This document shows positions 41,938-51,131 of a stretch of DNA of 64,000 bases, piece after piece. Below the pieces are notes generated by a model. The model saw nothing but the letters and a program-made list of their open reading frames with translations. It searched no databases and was not told the DNA's origin. This DNA is from Marmoricola sp. URHB0036 (GTDB lineage Bacteria; Actinomycetota; Actinomycetes; Propionibacteriales; Nocardioidaceae): assembly GCF_000426045.1 (NCBI RefSeq), contig NZ_AUEP01000012.1:1-64000 (forward strand), written 5' to 3'. How positions within the stretch are numbered: the first letter of the stretch is position 1; each line of letters begins with the position of its first letter. Made by a program: the position numbers and the translations under genes.

Positions 41938-42474
41938 CTAGGGCTCGTTAGGTGGCCTACCAATACCAACCGTGTGCGCGCCGGAGAATCGATCGAGCTC
42001 AGGCCGAACTTGGCGGAAGTGTTCCCAGAGCGTCTTGTTGAAGTCCAAACCGCTTTGGTCTTCCGGAAGGAGGACATGCAGTGCGCGCCCCTTAGGGTGC
42101 GCAGAGGTCGACTCCTCCCAAACCTCGACGTGCAACGGCTGGGACGACACGAGAGTCTGGCTTCCCAAGTATGCGACCCTGGCGAGCGGCCAGCGGAGTG
42201 GTGGGTCGTTGCCGAAGAGGGGATTCACGATCAGGGCCTCGGACGTGAGGAAGAGGCGAATCGGAGCGCCGCTTTTAGCGGCGGTCGCCTGTGTGGTAGC
42301 GAGCTGATGCTCCCCTTTAGAGATCAGGCCGGAAAAGTCGCCCTCCAGCAGACCCCATTCTGCCAAGTCATCCAACACCGTGTCGTCGTGCGGAGTCGCG
42401 TTCACGCGATCGAGTAGAGGATCTCGGCGCCGGCCCACAGGCGGTTCGGCGCCCTTGCGCTTGAACAACCTCAT
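41938..42474 (-). CDS. Hypothetical cytoplasmic protein
   Basis: A 178-residue protein I do not recognise. Basic N-terminus (MRLFKRKG), then a predicted beta-rich domain (APIRLFLTSEALIVNPL, WPLARVAYLGSQTLV, GRALHVLLPE) resembling PH-like or GRAM-like folds in strand order, and a helical end. Its ATG overlaps the stop of a short upstream frame (ATGA), of which only about 26 residues before it look plausible. It is the last island gene before the tRNA. Confidence 0.5.
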   Translation of the reverse strand: MRLFKRKGAEPPVGRRRDPLLDRVNATPHDDTVLDDLAEWGLLEGDFSGLISKGEHQLATTQATAAKSGAPIRLFLTSEALIVNPLFGNDPPLRWPLARVAYLGSQTLVSSQPLHVEVWEESTSAHPKGRALHVLLPEDQSGLDFNKTLWEHFRQVRPELDRFSGAHTVGIGRPPNEP

Positions 42475-42729
42475 CTCGGCTCAACCACCTTTCCTTCGAC
42501 GTCACGATACGAATCGTTCACACCAGGTCGCTGAGCAATCGAGAAATTCATGGTGCACCCGGACCCGGGAGGACCTGCGTCACTCCGCCGCCTGTCGGCT
42601 ACGTGCACGCGCACACCCCGGACAGTCGCCCCTAAGTACCGAAGCAGTGCTGTCGCGTTGATGGTCCGGTTCTGGTCCGTAGCGGCCACGCTCAGTCTTG
42701 TCGCCAGAGCGCGGCCGGGAGCATGACAA

Positions 42730-42761
42730 AGGCCCTGACCTGCGTGAACAGATCAGGGCCT
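42730..42761 (-). terminator. Terminator of tRNA-Pro
   Basis: A 13-bp stem with one G-T pair (42730-42742 with 42749-42761), 6-base loop, followed on the minus strand by TTTGTC. It lies directly after the tRNA 3' end, on the island side of the attachment repeat, so the island seems to supply it. Confidence 0.65.
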
Positions 42762-42763
42762 CT

Positions 42764-42840
<77 letters not shown>

Positions 42841-42914
42841 ATGCCCCGCGATCTGCTCGACCGGCAAGGCGAATGGAACCCTACCGCAGGGGTTCGACCG
42901 CGCCCGAATCGGCC

Positions 42915-43904
42915 TCAGCGACGGGTGGCGGCCGAGTTGGCGGCGACCTTGAGCCTCGAGGTGTCCACGGCGACGAAGGCCGAGGCGGGGATCCGCTTGA
43001 GGGCCTCGACCATGGCCGGGGGCCAGTGCGGGTTGCGCTCGCCCTGGAAGTACCACGGCGACCCGTTGTCGGCGAGGACGAGTCCGTAGTGCTTCATCGC
43101 GACGATGACACGGCGGGCGTAGGTGCCGTAGCCCTTCAGCGGGTACGCCGCCTTCAGCCGGAACCGGGCTCCCATCGGCGGGTACGCGAGGCTGTTCTGC
43201 GAACCGGCGTCGTGCCTGGCCGGCCAGAGGTGGTGCCGGCTGGTGACGTCGGTGGTGAACCGGATGGCGTGCCGCACCGGACCCGCCTTCACCTCGTTCC
43301 AACGCAGCAGACCCGGCAGGATCGGTAGGCCTGCGGCGTCGGCGGAGGTCCACGTGTCACGCCGCAGCGCATTGGACTTCAGCGACCAGGTCGCGCCCGA
43401 CCCGGCGCTCCAGCGGCCACCGCTCTCCCGGGTGTTCCAGGTCTCGTAGAGCCGGCACGTCCCCTTCTGTACGACGACCGCATGCATGTCCCCGCCGGAG
43501 TTGCGACCGCCCTCGATCATCGTGTCGGCGCCGAACGGGTAGCCGACCCGGTTGCTCTCGCTCGCGTAGTCGAACCTGACCGGAACCTTGCGATGTGCCT
43601 GAGAGACCACCGTGATCGGGATGCCGTAGTTCGGGCCATCGCCGTACGACGGGCCGAAGTCGGGATGCAGCTTGCGGGACGGCGACATGTGCGCGAGCCA
43701 CTGCCGACTGCGCGGGTTGATCGGCAACCGGGAGATGTCCCGGTTCCAGTAGTTGTTCGCGGGGAACACCGCACAGCCGCCGACCCGCGGCACGACCGAC
43801 TTCGCCGCCAGCGCGACCCCCGGCGCAGTCTCCGGGAGCACCGACGCCGTGGGCAGGAGCGCGGCGAGGAGGGCAGCAGGCAGCAGCAGTCGTAAACGCG
43901 GCAT
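42915..43904 (-). CDS. Secreted protein of unknown function
   Basis: A 329-residue exported protein: signal peptide (residues 1-33, Leu/Ala-rich) and a mature domain starting CAVFPANNYWNRDISRLPINPRS. SYGDGPNYGIPITVV, GGDMHAVVVQKGTCRLYETWN and HAIRFTTDVTSRHHLWPARHDAG are conserved-looking stretches seen in bacterial and eukaryotic proteins of unknown role. His, Asp and Trp residues are frequent, compatible with an enzyme or carbohydrate-binding protein, but I cannot assign one. Monocistronic; first gene outside the island on the right. Confidence 0.75.
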   Translation of the reverse strand: MPRLRLLLPAALLAALLPTASVLPETAPGVALAAKSVVPRVGGCAVFPANNYWNRDISRLPINPRSRQWLAHMSPSRKLHPDFGPSYGDGPNYGIPITVVSQAHRKVPVRFDYASESNRVGYPFGADTMIEGGRNSGGDMHAVVVQKGTCRLYETWNTRESGGRWSAGSGATWSLKSNALRRDTWTSADAAGLPILPGLLRWNEVKAGPVRHAIRFTTDVTSRHHLWPARHDAGSQNSLAYPPMGARFRLKAAYPLKGYGTYARRVIVAMKHYGLVLADNGSPWYFQGERNPHWPPAMVEALKRIPASAFVAVDTSRLKVAANSAATRR

Positions 43905-43986
43905 ACGTCCAGATTAGGGGAAGGGCGTCCTGGTGGCGGTCGATGTGCGAGGTCGGTGGGACGGGGGTGGTACTGCTCGGGTGACG

Positions 43987-44010
43987 GTTTCCCCGGGCGT
44001 CCGGGGAAAC
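43987..44010. repeat. REP-like palindrome, copy 1
   Basis: GTTTCCCCGG and CCGGGGAAAC arms with a 4-base centre. It differs by one base from the perfect 24-bp palindrome at 58979-59002. Both are intergenic. Confidence 0.6.
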
Positions 44011-44160
44011 TTGTCCACTCGCGTGACTCCTGTGACCACGCGACAGGGGCTCGACCAGGCCGAGGCCACCTGAGGGATCTCAGGAACTTCTTCGCCGGTC
44101 ACAGCCATCCCTCCGACGGCTCACAGGAAACCTTCGGCATTGCCCAGTTCTCTGGGATCC

Positions 44161-45399
44161 ATGCCCGAGAACGACACGACTCCCCCTCCCCACGGCCCCT
44201 TCCATGGCGCCGCTCCCGCACCCACCCCGGCACCCGGACCGCCTCGCCGCGGCCGCCGCATGCTCGTCCTCCCCGCGGCGGCCGCGGCGTTGGCCCTCGG
44301 CGTCGGCGGCGTCAGCGCCGGGTACGCCTTCGCGCGCCAGCACCCGGCTGGCAGTTCCGGCACCACCCCCCAGAGCTCCAACGTGCTGCTCACCCCGGGG
44401 GACGGCTACTCCTACGGCCAGGACCCCGGGGTGCAGCAGCTCCCCACCAGCCCCTACGGGTACGACGGCGGCGACTGGACCGGACAGGGCAGCTCCACCG
44501 ACACCACCACGCAGGCCTCGGACTCCCAGCTGACCGGCCTCGTCCGCATCGCCACCACCATGAAGTACGACGGAGCCGCCGCGGCCGGCACCGGTCTGGT
44601 GCTCACCTCCGACGGCGAGGTCGTCACCAACCACCACGTGGTCGCCGGCGCCACCTCCATCGAGGTGACGGTGATGTCGACCGGTGACACCTACACCGCC
44701 AAGGTGGTCGGAACCGACACCACCGACGACGTGGCCGTCCTCCAGCTCGAGGACGCCAGCGGCCTCGACACGGTGAGCACCGACCACGACGGCGTCACCC
44801 AGGGCGAGGCCGTGACCGCCGTCGGCGACGGCAACGGCACCGTCGACTACCTCAGCGCCGCCACCGGCTCGGTGATCGCGACCGACCAGTCCATCGCAAC
44901 CCAGAGCGAGGGCAGCGCCGCGGGCGAGAACCTCACCGGCCTGATCGAGATCAGCAGCGACGTGGTCGGCGGGTACAGCGGCGGCGCGACGTACGACGCC
45001 GACGGGGAGGTCGTCGGCATGACCACCGCCGCCTCGACCGGCGGTGACGTGGTCGGCTACGCCATCCCGATCGCGAAGGTGCTGAGCATCGCCGACGACC
45101 TCGAGAACGGCGTCTCGAGCGCGGCGTACGCCTATGGCTACCCGGCCTTCCTCGGCGTCGGTCTCGGCGACGGCACCGTCGTCCAGGGCGTGTACGACGG
45201 CACCCCGGCTGCCGATGCCGGGATCGCCGCCGGTGACACCATCACCTCGGTCGACGGCACCACCGTGACCGGTGCCGACCAGCTGCACTCGCTGGTCGCA
45301 GCCCACTCCCCCGGCGACGACGTCCGCGTCACCTGGACCGACGCCAACGGCTCCAGCCACTCCGCCACCGTGACCCTCGGCAAGGGCCCTGTCGCCTGA
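44161..45399 (+). CDS. HtrA/DegP-like membrane serine protease with PDZ domain
   Basis: A 412-residue protein: Pro-rich cytoplasmic N-terminus, one membrane helix (about 37-60), an extracytoplasmic trypsin-like domain with His in TNHHVVAGA, Asp in TDDVAVLQL and Ser in GGYSGGATYD, and a C-terminal PDZ domain (about 320-405) with FLGVGLGDGTVVQGVYDGTPA. It degrades or checks misfolded exported proteins. The Ser motif reads G-Y-S-G-G instead of the usual G-N-S-G-G, which still fits the catalytic pattern. ATG 44161 has only a weak site; a start further upstream is possible. Convergent with der. Confidence 0.85.
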   Translation: MPENDTTPPPHGPFHGAAPAPTPAPGPPRRGRRMLVLPAAAAALALGVGGVSAGYAFARQHPAGSSGTTPQSSNVLLTPGDGYSYGQDPGVQQLPTSPYGYDGGDWTGQGSSTDTTTQASDSQLTGLVRIATTMKYDGAAAAGTGLVLTSDGEVVTNHHVVAGATSIEVTVMSTGDTYTAKVVGTDTTDDVAVLQLEDASGLDTVSTDHDGVTQGEAVTAVGDGNGTVDYLSAATGSVIATDQSIATQSEGSAAGENLTGLIEISSDVVGGYSGGATYDADGEVVGMTTAASTGGDVVGYAIPIAKVLSIADDLENGVSSAAYAYGYPAFLGVGLGDGTVVQGVYDGTPAADAGIAAGDTITSVDGTTVTGADQLHSLVAAHSPGDDVRVTWTDANGSSHSATVTLGKGPVA

Positions 45400-45404
45400 C
45401 CCCC

Positions 45405-45456
45405 GCTTGCGTCATACGAATCGAGCGCTCTAGGCACCAATTCGTATGACGCAAGC
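45405..45456. terminator. Perfect 17-bp-arm palindrome between convergent genes
   Basis: Bases 45405-45421 and 45440-45456 are exact reverse complements around an 18-base loop (core CGTCATACGAAT). Placement between the ends of the protease and der genes suggests a bidirectional terminator. The arms are unusually AT-richer than the region and may be a dispersed repeat. Confidence 0.55.
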
Positions 45457-45464
45457 AGCCGTTC

Positions 45465-46808
45465 TCAGCGCTTCCGCTTCTCCCGAGGACGCTGCTGGAT
45501 GTCGATCGGGGTGCCGACGAAGCCGAACTCCTCGCGGAGGCGGCGCTCGATGAAGCGCAGGTAGCCGGCGTCGAGGAGGCCGGAGGTGAACAGCACGAAG
45601 GTGGGCGGCGAGGTGGTCGGCTGGGTGCCGAACAGCACCTTCGGCTGCTTGCCGCTGCGCACGGGGTGGGGGTGCTCGGCGACGAGCCGACCGAGGAACG
45701 AGTTCAGCTGACCGGTGCTGATCCGGGTCTCCCAGCCCTCGAGCGCCTTCTCCAGCGCGGGCACCAGCCGGTCGACGTGCCACCCGGTGCGGGCGGTGAC
45801 GTTGATCCGCGGTGCCCACTGCACCTGAACCAGGTCTCGCTCGATCTCGCGGTCGAGGTAGTAGCGACGCTCCTCGTCGACCAGGTCCCACTTGTTGAAG
45901 GCGATCACCATGGCGCGGCCGGAGTCACGCACGGTCTGGATGATGCGCATGTCCTGCTCGGAGACCGACTGCGAGCCGTCGATGACGAGCACCGCCACCT
46001 CGGCCCGCTCGATCGCGGTCTCGGTGCGCAGCGAGGCGTAGTACTCGTGCCCCGACGCCGTCTTCACCCGCTTGCGGATGCCGGCGGTGTCGATGAACCG
46101 CCAGGTCTTGCCGCCGAGCTCGACCAGCTCGTCGACCGGGTCGACCGTCGTACCCGACGCGTCGTCGACCACCACGCGGTTCTCGCCCGCGAGCTTGTTG
46201 AGGAGCGAGGACTTGCCGACGTTGGGCCGGCCGATGATCGCGATCCGGCGGGGGCCGCCGACCTCGCCGAACGTCTCGGGAGGGGTCTCCGGCAGCGCAG
46301 CGAGTACGGCGTCGAGCAGGTCGCCCGAACCACGGCCATGGAGCGCCGAGACCGGCATCGGCTCGCCCAGCCCGAGGTTCCACAGCCCGTAGGTCTCGGC
46401 CTCGGCCCGCTGGTCGTCCACCTTGTTGGCCGCGAGCACGACGGGCTTGCCGGACTTGCGCAGGATCCGTACGACGGCCTCGTCGTTGTCGGTGATCCCG
46501 ACCCCGGCGTCGACCACGAACATCACGGCGTCGGCGATGTTGACCGCGATCTCGGCCTGGGCCCGGATGCTCTCGGCCAGCCCGCGGGCGTCGGGGTCCC
46601 AGCCGCCGGTGTCGACGACGGTGAAGGCGCGACCGTTCCAGACCGCGTCGTAGGACACCCGGTCACGGGTGACGCCGGGGACGTCCTCGACCACCGCCTC
46701 GCGACGGCCGATGATCCGGTTGACCAGCGTCGACTTGCCGACGTTGGGGCGACCGACGACGGCCAGGATCGGCGCGCGGGTGTCAGGGGTCTCTGCAGGG
46801 GTGCTCAT
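45465..46808 (-). CDS. der: Ribosome-assembly GTPase Der (EngA)
   Basis: A 447-residue protein with two tandem GTPase domains, each with its own G1 loop GRPNVGKS (near residues 20 and 190), G3 DTGGW and DTAGI, and G4 NKVD and NKWD, then a KH-like C-terminal domain ending in a basic PREKRKR. It helps assemble the 50S subunit. ATG 46808 overlaps the acyltransferase stop (ATGA); the frame runs further upstream only inside that gene. Confidence 0.97.
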   Translation of the reverse strand: MSTPAETPDTRAPILAVVGRPNVGKSTLVNRIIGRREAVVEDVPGVTRDRVSYDAVWNGRAFTVVDTGGWDPDARGLAESIRAQAEIAVNIADAVMFVVDAGVGITDNDEAVVRILRKSGKPVVLAANKVDDQRAEAETYGLWNLGLGEPMPVSALHGRGSGDLLDAVLAALPETPPETFGEVGGPRRIAIIGRPNVGKSSLLNKLAGENRVVVDDASGTTVDPVDELVELGGKTWRFIDTAGIRKRVKTASGHEYYASLRTETAIERAEVAVLVIDGSQSVSEQDMRIIQTVRDSGRAMVIAFNKWDLVDEERRYYLDREIERDLVQVQWAPRINVTARTGWHVDRLVPALEKALEGWETRISTGQLNSFLGRLVAEHPHPVRSGKQPKVLFGTQPTTSPPTFVLFTSGLLDAGYLRFIERRLREEFGFVGTPIDIQQRPREKRKR

Positions 46809-47539
46809 CGTCTCTTCTTCACGGGCTTCGGGCCGAGCGGGCCGGGCAAGGTCATGCCGGTCTCGTTCTCGGCGGTGTGGATGGTCTGCAGAATGGCGTC
46901 GGTGACGCGCGTGGCCGCGTCGGCCATGTCCTGCTGGGTGCGGGGCCACGGGCGCCTGCCGAGGTCGACGGGTTCGCCGAACGTCATCGCCAGCCGGGTT
47001 CCGCGAGGCGGCAGGGTGCCGTCGGTCCCGGGTACGCGGGTCCCGAGGAACGCCACCGGGACGACGGGCGCTCCGGTGACGAGCGAGAGGTAGGCGGCCC
47101 CGGCGCGCGGCGAGGCCATGTCGCCGGCACCTCGGGTGCCTTCGGGGAAGACCCCGACGCACAGCCCGTCCTCGAGCGACTTCACCGCGACGCGGATGGC
47201 GTTGACGTCGACGTGGAAGCGGTCGAGCGGGATCTGGCCGACGGCGACCAGGAAGGCACCCATGCCGTGGGAGAACATCTCCATCTTGGTCAGCGCGTGC
47301 ACCGGTCGTGGCGCGCAGATCGCGAGCAGCGGTCCGTCGAGCCAGCCGACGTGGTTGGCCGCCATCACCACCGGTCCGGTCCGGGGCACGTTGTCGGCAC
47401 CGTGGATCTCGAGGTTCCACCACGTCCGGATGATGGCCGCGGGCACGAAGCGCCCTGCCGTGATCAGCCGCGTGTGCGGGGCACGGACGCCGTCGGTCGA
47501 GGGCAGCTCTCCACCGTCGATGCGGAGAGCCCCGGTCAC
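46805..47539 (-). CDS. plsC: 1-acyl-sn-glycerol-3-phosphate acyltransferase-like protein
   Basis: A 244-residue PlsC-family acyltransferase. Block I is NHVGWLD (the usual H-x4-D), block III is FPEGTRG (near 140), block IV VPVAFLG. It acylates lysophosphatidic acid to phosphatidic acid at the inner membrane face. GTG 47539 overlaps the cmk stop (GTGA). In this cmk-plsC-der order it is well known in actinobacteria. Confidence 0.9.
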   Translation of the reverse strand: MTGALRIDGGELPSTDGVRAPHTRLITAGRFVPAAIIRTWWNLEIHGADNVPRTGPVVMAANHVGWLDGPLLAICAPRPVHALTKMEMFSHGMGAFLVAVGQIPLDRFHVDVNAIRVAVKSLEDGLCVGVFPEGTRGAGDMASPRAGAAYLSLVTGAPVVPVAFLGTRVPGTDGTLPPRGTRLAMTFGEPVDLGRRPWPRTQQDMADAATRVTDAILQTIHTAENETGMTLPGPLGPKPVKKRR

Positions 47540-48222
47540 GGTTGTCTCTCCAGCCCCGCTTGCCGGACGAGGCCCACCACCTGGTCGACGACCTCGTCGA
47601 GGGAGTACGGCGTGGTGTCGATGTGCACGGCGCCGTCGGGCATCATCGCCGGGGCCACCGCGCGACCCGAGTCGATCCGGTCCCGACGAAGCAGGTCGGC
47701 CTGGGTCGCCTCGACCGAGCCGGCACCGTTCTCCGCCGTACGTCGCTGCGCCCGGGCTGACGGGTCTGCCGTGAGGTAGACCTTCACCTCCGCGTCGGGA
47801 GCCACCACCGAGCCGATGTCACGTCCCTCGACCACGATGCCGCCGTCGCCGATGATCGCGCGCTGCAGCTCGAGCAGGCGGCGGCGTACCTCCGGGACGG
47901 CTGCGACCGCGCTCACGTGGTCGGTGACCGCCTGGGTCCGGATCTGGGCGGCGACGTCGCGGCCGTCGACGGTGATCGTCGGGTCCTGTGGGTCGGTGCC
48001 GGAGACGATCTCGGGCTCGCCGGAGCGGGCGGCAATGGCCGCCGGGTCGGAGAAGTCGACGTCGTGCCCGATCATCCAGGCGGTGACGGCCCGGAACTGG
48101 GCCCCCGTGTCGAGGTAGCGCAGGCCCAGGCGCGTCGCGACACCTCGTGAGGTGCTCGACTTGCCCGATCCGGAAGGTCCGTCCATGGCGACGACGACCC
48201 TCGTGGATGACTGGCTGCCCAC
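47536..48222 (-). CDS. cmk: Cytidylate kinase
   Basis: A 228-residue nucleoside-monophosphate kinase that phosphorylates CMP/dCMP. P-loop [14 protein letters not shown] at residues 14-27, the NMP-binding part with [12 protein letters not shown], the CMP-specific insertion (about 70-130) with [11 protein letters not shown], and the lid with AQRRTAE. GTG start. First gene of the coupled cmk-plsC-der set, after tyrA. Confidence 0.96.
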   Translation of the reverse strand: MGSQSSTRVVVAMDGPSGSGKSSTSRGVATRLGLRYLDTGAQFRAVTAWMIGHDVDFSDPAAIAARSGEPEIVSGTDPQDPTITVDGRDVAAQIRTQAVTDHVSAVAAVPEVRRRLLELQRAIIGDGGIVVEGRDIGSVVAPDAEVKVYLTADPSARAQRRTAENGAGSVEATQADLLRRDRIDSGRAVAPAMMPDGAVHIDTTPYSLDEVVDQVVGLVRQAGLERQP

Positions 48223-48265
48223 TGCGCTGCTCCTGCTGTCTCGACTCCTCCAGCAGGGGCCAACC

Positions 48266-49333
48266 CTACCGGTGGGTGACCCATTCCCTCGTCTCGAGAG
48301 CGACCCGCAGCCCCTCGGCGGATGTGTCCTCCACCACCAGCTCCACCAGCCCGACGGGGCGACCCGGGTCGTGGTCGATGTGCAGGTCCTCGATGTTGAC
48401 GCCGATGTCGCCGACGTCGGCGAACAGGCGCGCCAGCTCGCCAGGGTGGTCGGGCACCGACACGAACACCGATGCGGTGGCGATCGCGGGCCCGCCGTGC
48501 TTGCCCGGGATGGCCCGGGTGCCGGTGACGCCGCGGGTCAGGATGTCCTCGAGACGCTCCTCGTCACCGCTCGCCAGCACCTCGACCAGGCGCTCCAGAT
48601 CGACCTGCACGTCGCGCAGGAGCTCGCTGACCGCCGCGTTGTTGGCGCGGATGATCTGGCCCCACATGTCCGGGTCGCCGGCCGCGATCCGCGTGACGTC
48701 GCGGACGCCCTGCCCCGACAGCGACAGGTGCTCGGGCTGGGCCTCGGCGAGCTGGCCGGCGGTGAGCACGGCGAGCAGGTGCGGCAAGTGCGACGTACGC
48801 GCCACCGCCCGGTCGTGCTCGACCGGGGACAGCCGGACCGGCTCGGCGCCGCACAGCTGCGCCAGTGCCTCGACCAGCTCGACGGCTTCCGGGGAGGAGT
48901 GCGTGTGCGGGGTGATCGCCCACGGACGTCCGTCGAACAGCGCAGCGCTCGCGGCCAGCGGCCCCGATCGCTCGCTGCCGGCCATCGGGTGGCTGCCCAC
49001 GTAGCAGGCGAGCAGGTCCTCCTCGACGTGGTCCGAGACCTGGGTCAGCGGGAGACTCTTCACGCTGCCGACGTCGGTGACCACGCCGCCACGCTCGAGT
49101 GCCTCGACGACGAGCGCGGCGATGTGGTCGGGCGGTACGGCGACCACCGTGACCTGCGCGACCCCGTCCTCCGGCGCCTGACGCCCGGCTCCGAGGCCGC
49201 TCGCGGTGCGCACGTGCTCGTGGTTGGTGTCGCTGAGCCAGACCTCGAGCCCGGCCCGCGCGGCCGCCAGCCCGACCGAGGTGCCGAGGAGTCCGGCGCC
49301 GACGACGTGGATGGGGCCCGTGAGCTCATTCAT
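48266..49333 (-). CDS. tyrA: Prephenate dehydrogenase with ACT domain
   Basis: A 355-residue enzyme of tyrosine synthesis that oxidises and decarboxylates prephenate. N-terminal Rossmann domain with HVVGAGLLGTSVGLA (residues about 8-22), SVKSLPL, GSHPMAGSERSGP (active-site His), helical dimerisation domain, then a C-terminal ACT domain (about 280-350, SVFVSVPDHPGELARLFADVG) that likely gives feedback control by tyrosine. ATG 49333 overlaps the aroH stop; a GTG-type extension lies inside aroH. Couples directly to the chorismate mutase upstream. Confidence 0.93.
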   Translation of the reverse strand: MNELTGPIHVVGAGLLGTSVGLAAARAGLEVWLSDTNHEHVRTASGLGAGRQAPEDGVAQVTVVAVPPDHIAALVVEALERGGVVTDVGSVKSLPLTQVSDHVEEDLLACYVGSHPMAGSERSGPLAASAALFDGRPWAITPHTHSSPEAVELVEALAQLCGAEPVRLSPVEHDRAVARTSHLPHLLAVLTAGQLAEAQPEHLSLSGQGVRDVTRIAAGDPDMWGQIIRANNAAVSELLRDVQVDLERLVEVLASGDEERLEDILTRGVTGTRAIPGKHGGPAIATASVFVSVPDHPGELARLFADVGDIGVNIEDLHIDHDPGRPVGLVELVVEDTSAEGLRVALETREWVTHR

Positions 49334-49709
49334 CTGGAACCGCTCGGACCCGAGCGAGGTCACGGCGCAGGGCAGCGGCGCCGTGCAGGTAGACGTGGGT
49401 GATGTCCTTGCGCGACAGGTCGGTCTCGACGTGCGCCATCATCCGCACCACCCGCGGCATCGAGGAGCCGATCTCGAGCTCACGCGCGCAGATCAGGGGT
49501 ACGTCGTCGAAGCCGAGCTGGCGGGCGGCGTACGCCGGGAATTCGGAGTGCAGGTCGGAGGTCGCGGTGAAGATGATGCTGATGAAGTCGTCGACGGCCA
49601 GCGAGTTCGCGTCGAGCACGTCGCGCACCATCTCCGCGACCCGGTCGAGCATGTGCTCGCGCTCGTCGGACTCGAGCTGGGTGGCTCCCCGTACGGCTCT
49701 GACGGACAC
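49326..49709 (-). CDS. aroH: Chorismate mutase, AroH type
   Basis: A 127-residue AroH-fold chorismate mutase: VRAVRGATQLESDE (Arg near 7), IIFTATSDLHSEFPAYAAR and VPLICARELEI, and HVYLHGAAALRRDL (Arg of the active site) near the C-terminus. It converts chorismate to prephenate, the substrate of tyrA, whose start overlaps its stop. GTG start, 10 bases behind rluB. Confidence 0.95.
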   Translation of the reverse strand: MSVRAVRGATQLESDEREHMLDRVAEMVRDVLDANSLAVDDFISIIFTATSDLHSEFPAYAARQLGFDDVPLICARELEIGSSMPRVVRMMAHVETDLSRKDITHVYLHGAAALRRDLARVRAVPDE

Positions 49710-49719
49710 GCGGCTGAGC

Positions 49720-50469
49720 CTACAGACCGGCAGAGTCGAGCAGCTCGCCGACTTCGGCGTCGGTCAGCTCGCGCAGCCGACCCGCTTTCAGCTCACCGAG
49801 ACGCACCGGCCCGATGCGGGTCCGGGACAGTCGACGCACCGGGTGGCCGACCTGGTCGAGCAGCCGTCGCACGATGCGGTTGCGTCCCTCGTGGATGACC
49901 AGCTCGACGATCGAGCGACCGCCGTGGGCGTTGCGCACCCGCGCCTCGCGGACCTCGACCGGACCGTCCTCCAGCACGACACCGTCCAGCAGCTGCTTGA
50001 TGGTGGTCCGTGAGACGACGCCGTCCACCTCGGCGACGTACGTCTTCTCCACCTCGTACGACGGGTGCGCCATCTTCTGGGCGAAGTCACCGTCGTTGGT
50101 CAGCAGGATCAGGCCGTCGGTGTCGGTGTCGAGCCGGCCGACGTGGAACAGCCGCTCCGGACGATCGGCGACGAACTCGGCCAGCGTGCGATCGGCATGG
50201 GGGTCCGACATCGTCGAGGTGACCCCGGCCGGCTTGTTCAGGACGAGGTAGACGTGCTCGCTGACCGGCGGCAGCCGCCGCCCCTCGACGCGGATCACCG
50301 CCGTGGTCGGGTCGACCTTGGTGCCCAGTCGGGTGACGACCTCGCCGTCGACCTCCACCAGTCCGGCGAGCATCAGCTCCTCGCACTTGCGACGGCTGGC
50401 CACCCCGGACTGGGCGAGGAGCTTCTGCAGGCGGATCAGCCCCTCGTCGTCGGTCTCGACCTGCCTCAT
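49720..50469 (-). CDS. rluB: 23S rRNA pseudouridine synthase, RluB family
   Basis: A 249-residue enzyme: N-terminal S4 RNA-binding domain (IRLQKLLAQSGVASRRKCEELM, residues 11-60), then a pseudouridine synthase domain with the catalytic Asp in FHVGRLDTDTDGLILLTNDG and the EGRNRIVRRLLDQVGHPV motif. It modifies U2605 (E. coli numbering) or the equivalent of 23S rRNA by homology. ATG overlaps the scpB stop. Confidence 0.9.
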   Translation of the reverse strand: MRQVETDDEGLIRLQKLLAQSGVASRRKCEELMLAGLVEVDGEVVTRLGTKVDPTTAVIRVEGRRLPPVSEHVYLVLNKPAGVTSTMSDPHADRTLAEFVADRPERLFHVGRLDTDTDGLILLTNDGDFAQKMAHPSYEVEKTYVAEVDGVVSRTTIKQLLDGVVLEDGPVEVREARVRNAHGGRSIVELVIHEGRNRIVRRLLDQVGHPVRRLSRTRIGPVRLGELKAGRLRELTDAEVGELLDSAGL

Positions 50470-51131
50470 TCCTCCATGCTGTCGGATGCGACCTCGCCGG
50501 CCACATCCGGGGCCGCAGGCGCCTCCGCGACGACCTCCTGCTCGTCCTCGAAGTCGTCGACCCCCGGGAGGAACGGCGCCAGCTCGGGCAGCTCGTCGAG
50601 CGAGGTGACACCGATGCGCTCCAGGAAGTAGCTCGAGGTGCGGTAGAGGTGGGCACCGGTCTCGTGGTCGGTGCCGGCCTCCTCGACCAGGCCACGGGTC
50701 AGCAGCGTGCGCATCACGCCGTCGACGTTGACCCCACGGATCGCGGAGACGCGGCTGCGGCTGACCGGCTGCTTGTAGGCGACCACGGCCAGGGTCTCGA
50801 GCGCCGCCTGCGTCAGCCTGGCCTGCTGCCCGTCCAGGACGAAGCGCTCCACCACCGGGGCGAACTCCTCCCGGGTGTAGTAACGCCAGCCGCCGGCCAC
50901 GTTGCGCAGCTCGAAGCCGCGCCCCGACTCGTCATACTCCGCCACCAGGGCGTTGAGCGCCTCGACCACCTCGCCCACCGGGTAGCCGACCGCGGTAGCC
51001 AGCGTGGCGTCGTCCAGCGGCTGGTCGGCCACCATCAGCACCGCCTCCAGGGCGGGGCGCAGCTCGGCGAGCGGGACGTCGAGGGTCTCCGCCTCGGTGA
51101 CGGTCTCGTCCTCCAGCATCTCGGTGGTCAC
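50466..51131 (-). CDS. scpB: Segregation and condensation protein B
   Basis: A 221-residue two-winged-helix kite protein of the SMC-ScpAB complex. Features: LRPALEAVLMVADQPLDD, then ELRNVAGGWRYYTREEFAPVVERFVLDGQQARL and LAVVAYKQPVSRSRVSAIRGVNVDGVMRTLLTRGLV, and an acidic tail. It bridges ScpA on SMC heads in chromosome organisation. GTG overlaps the scpA stop (GTGA). Confidence 0.95.
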   Translation of the reverse strand: MTTEMLEDETVTEAETLDVPLAELRPALEAVLMVADQPLDDATLATAVGYPVGEVVEALNALVAEYDESGRGFELRNVAGGWRYYTREEFAPVVERFVLDGQQARLTQAALETLAVVAYKQPVSRSRVSAIRGVNVDGVMRTLLTRGLVEEAGTDHETGAHLYRTSSYFLERIGVTSLDELPELAPFLPGVDDFEDEQEVVAEAPAAPDVAGEVASDSMEE

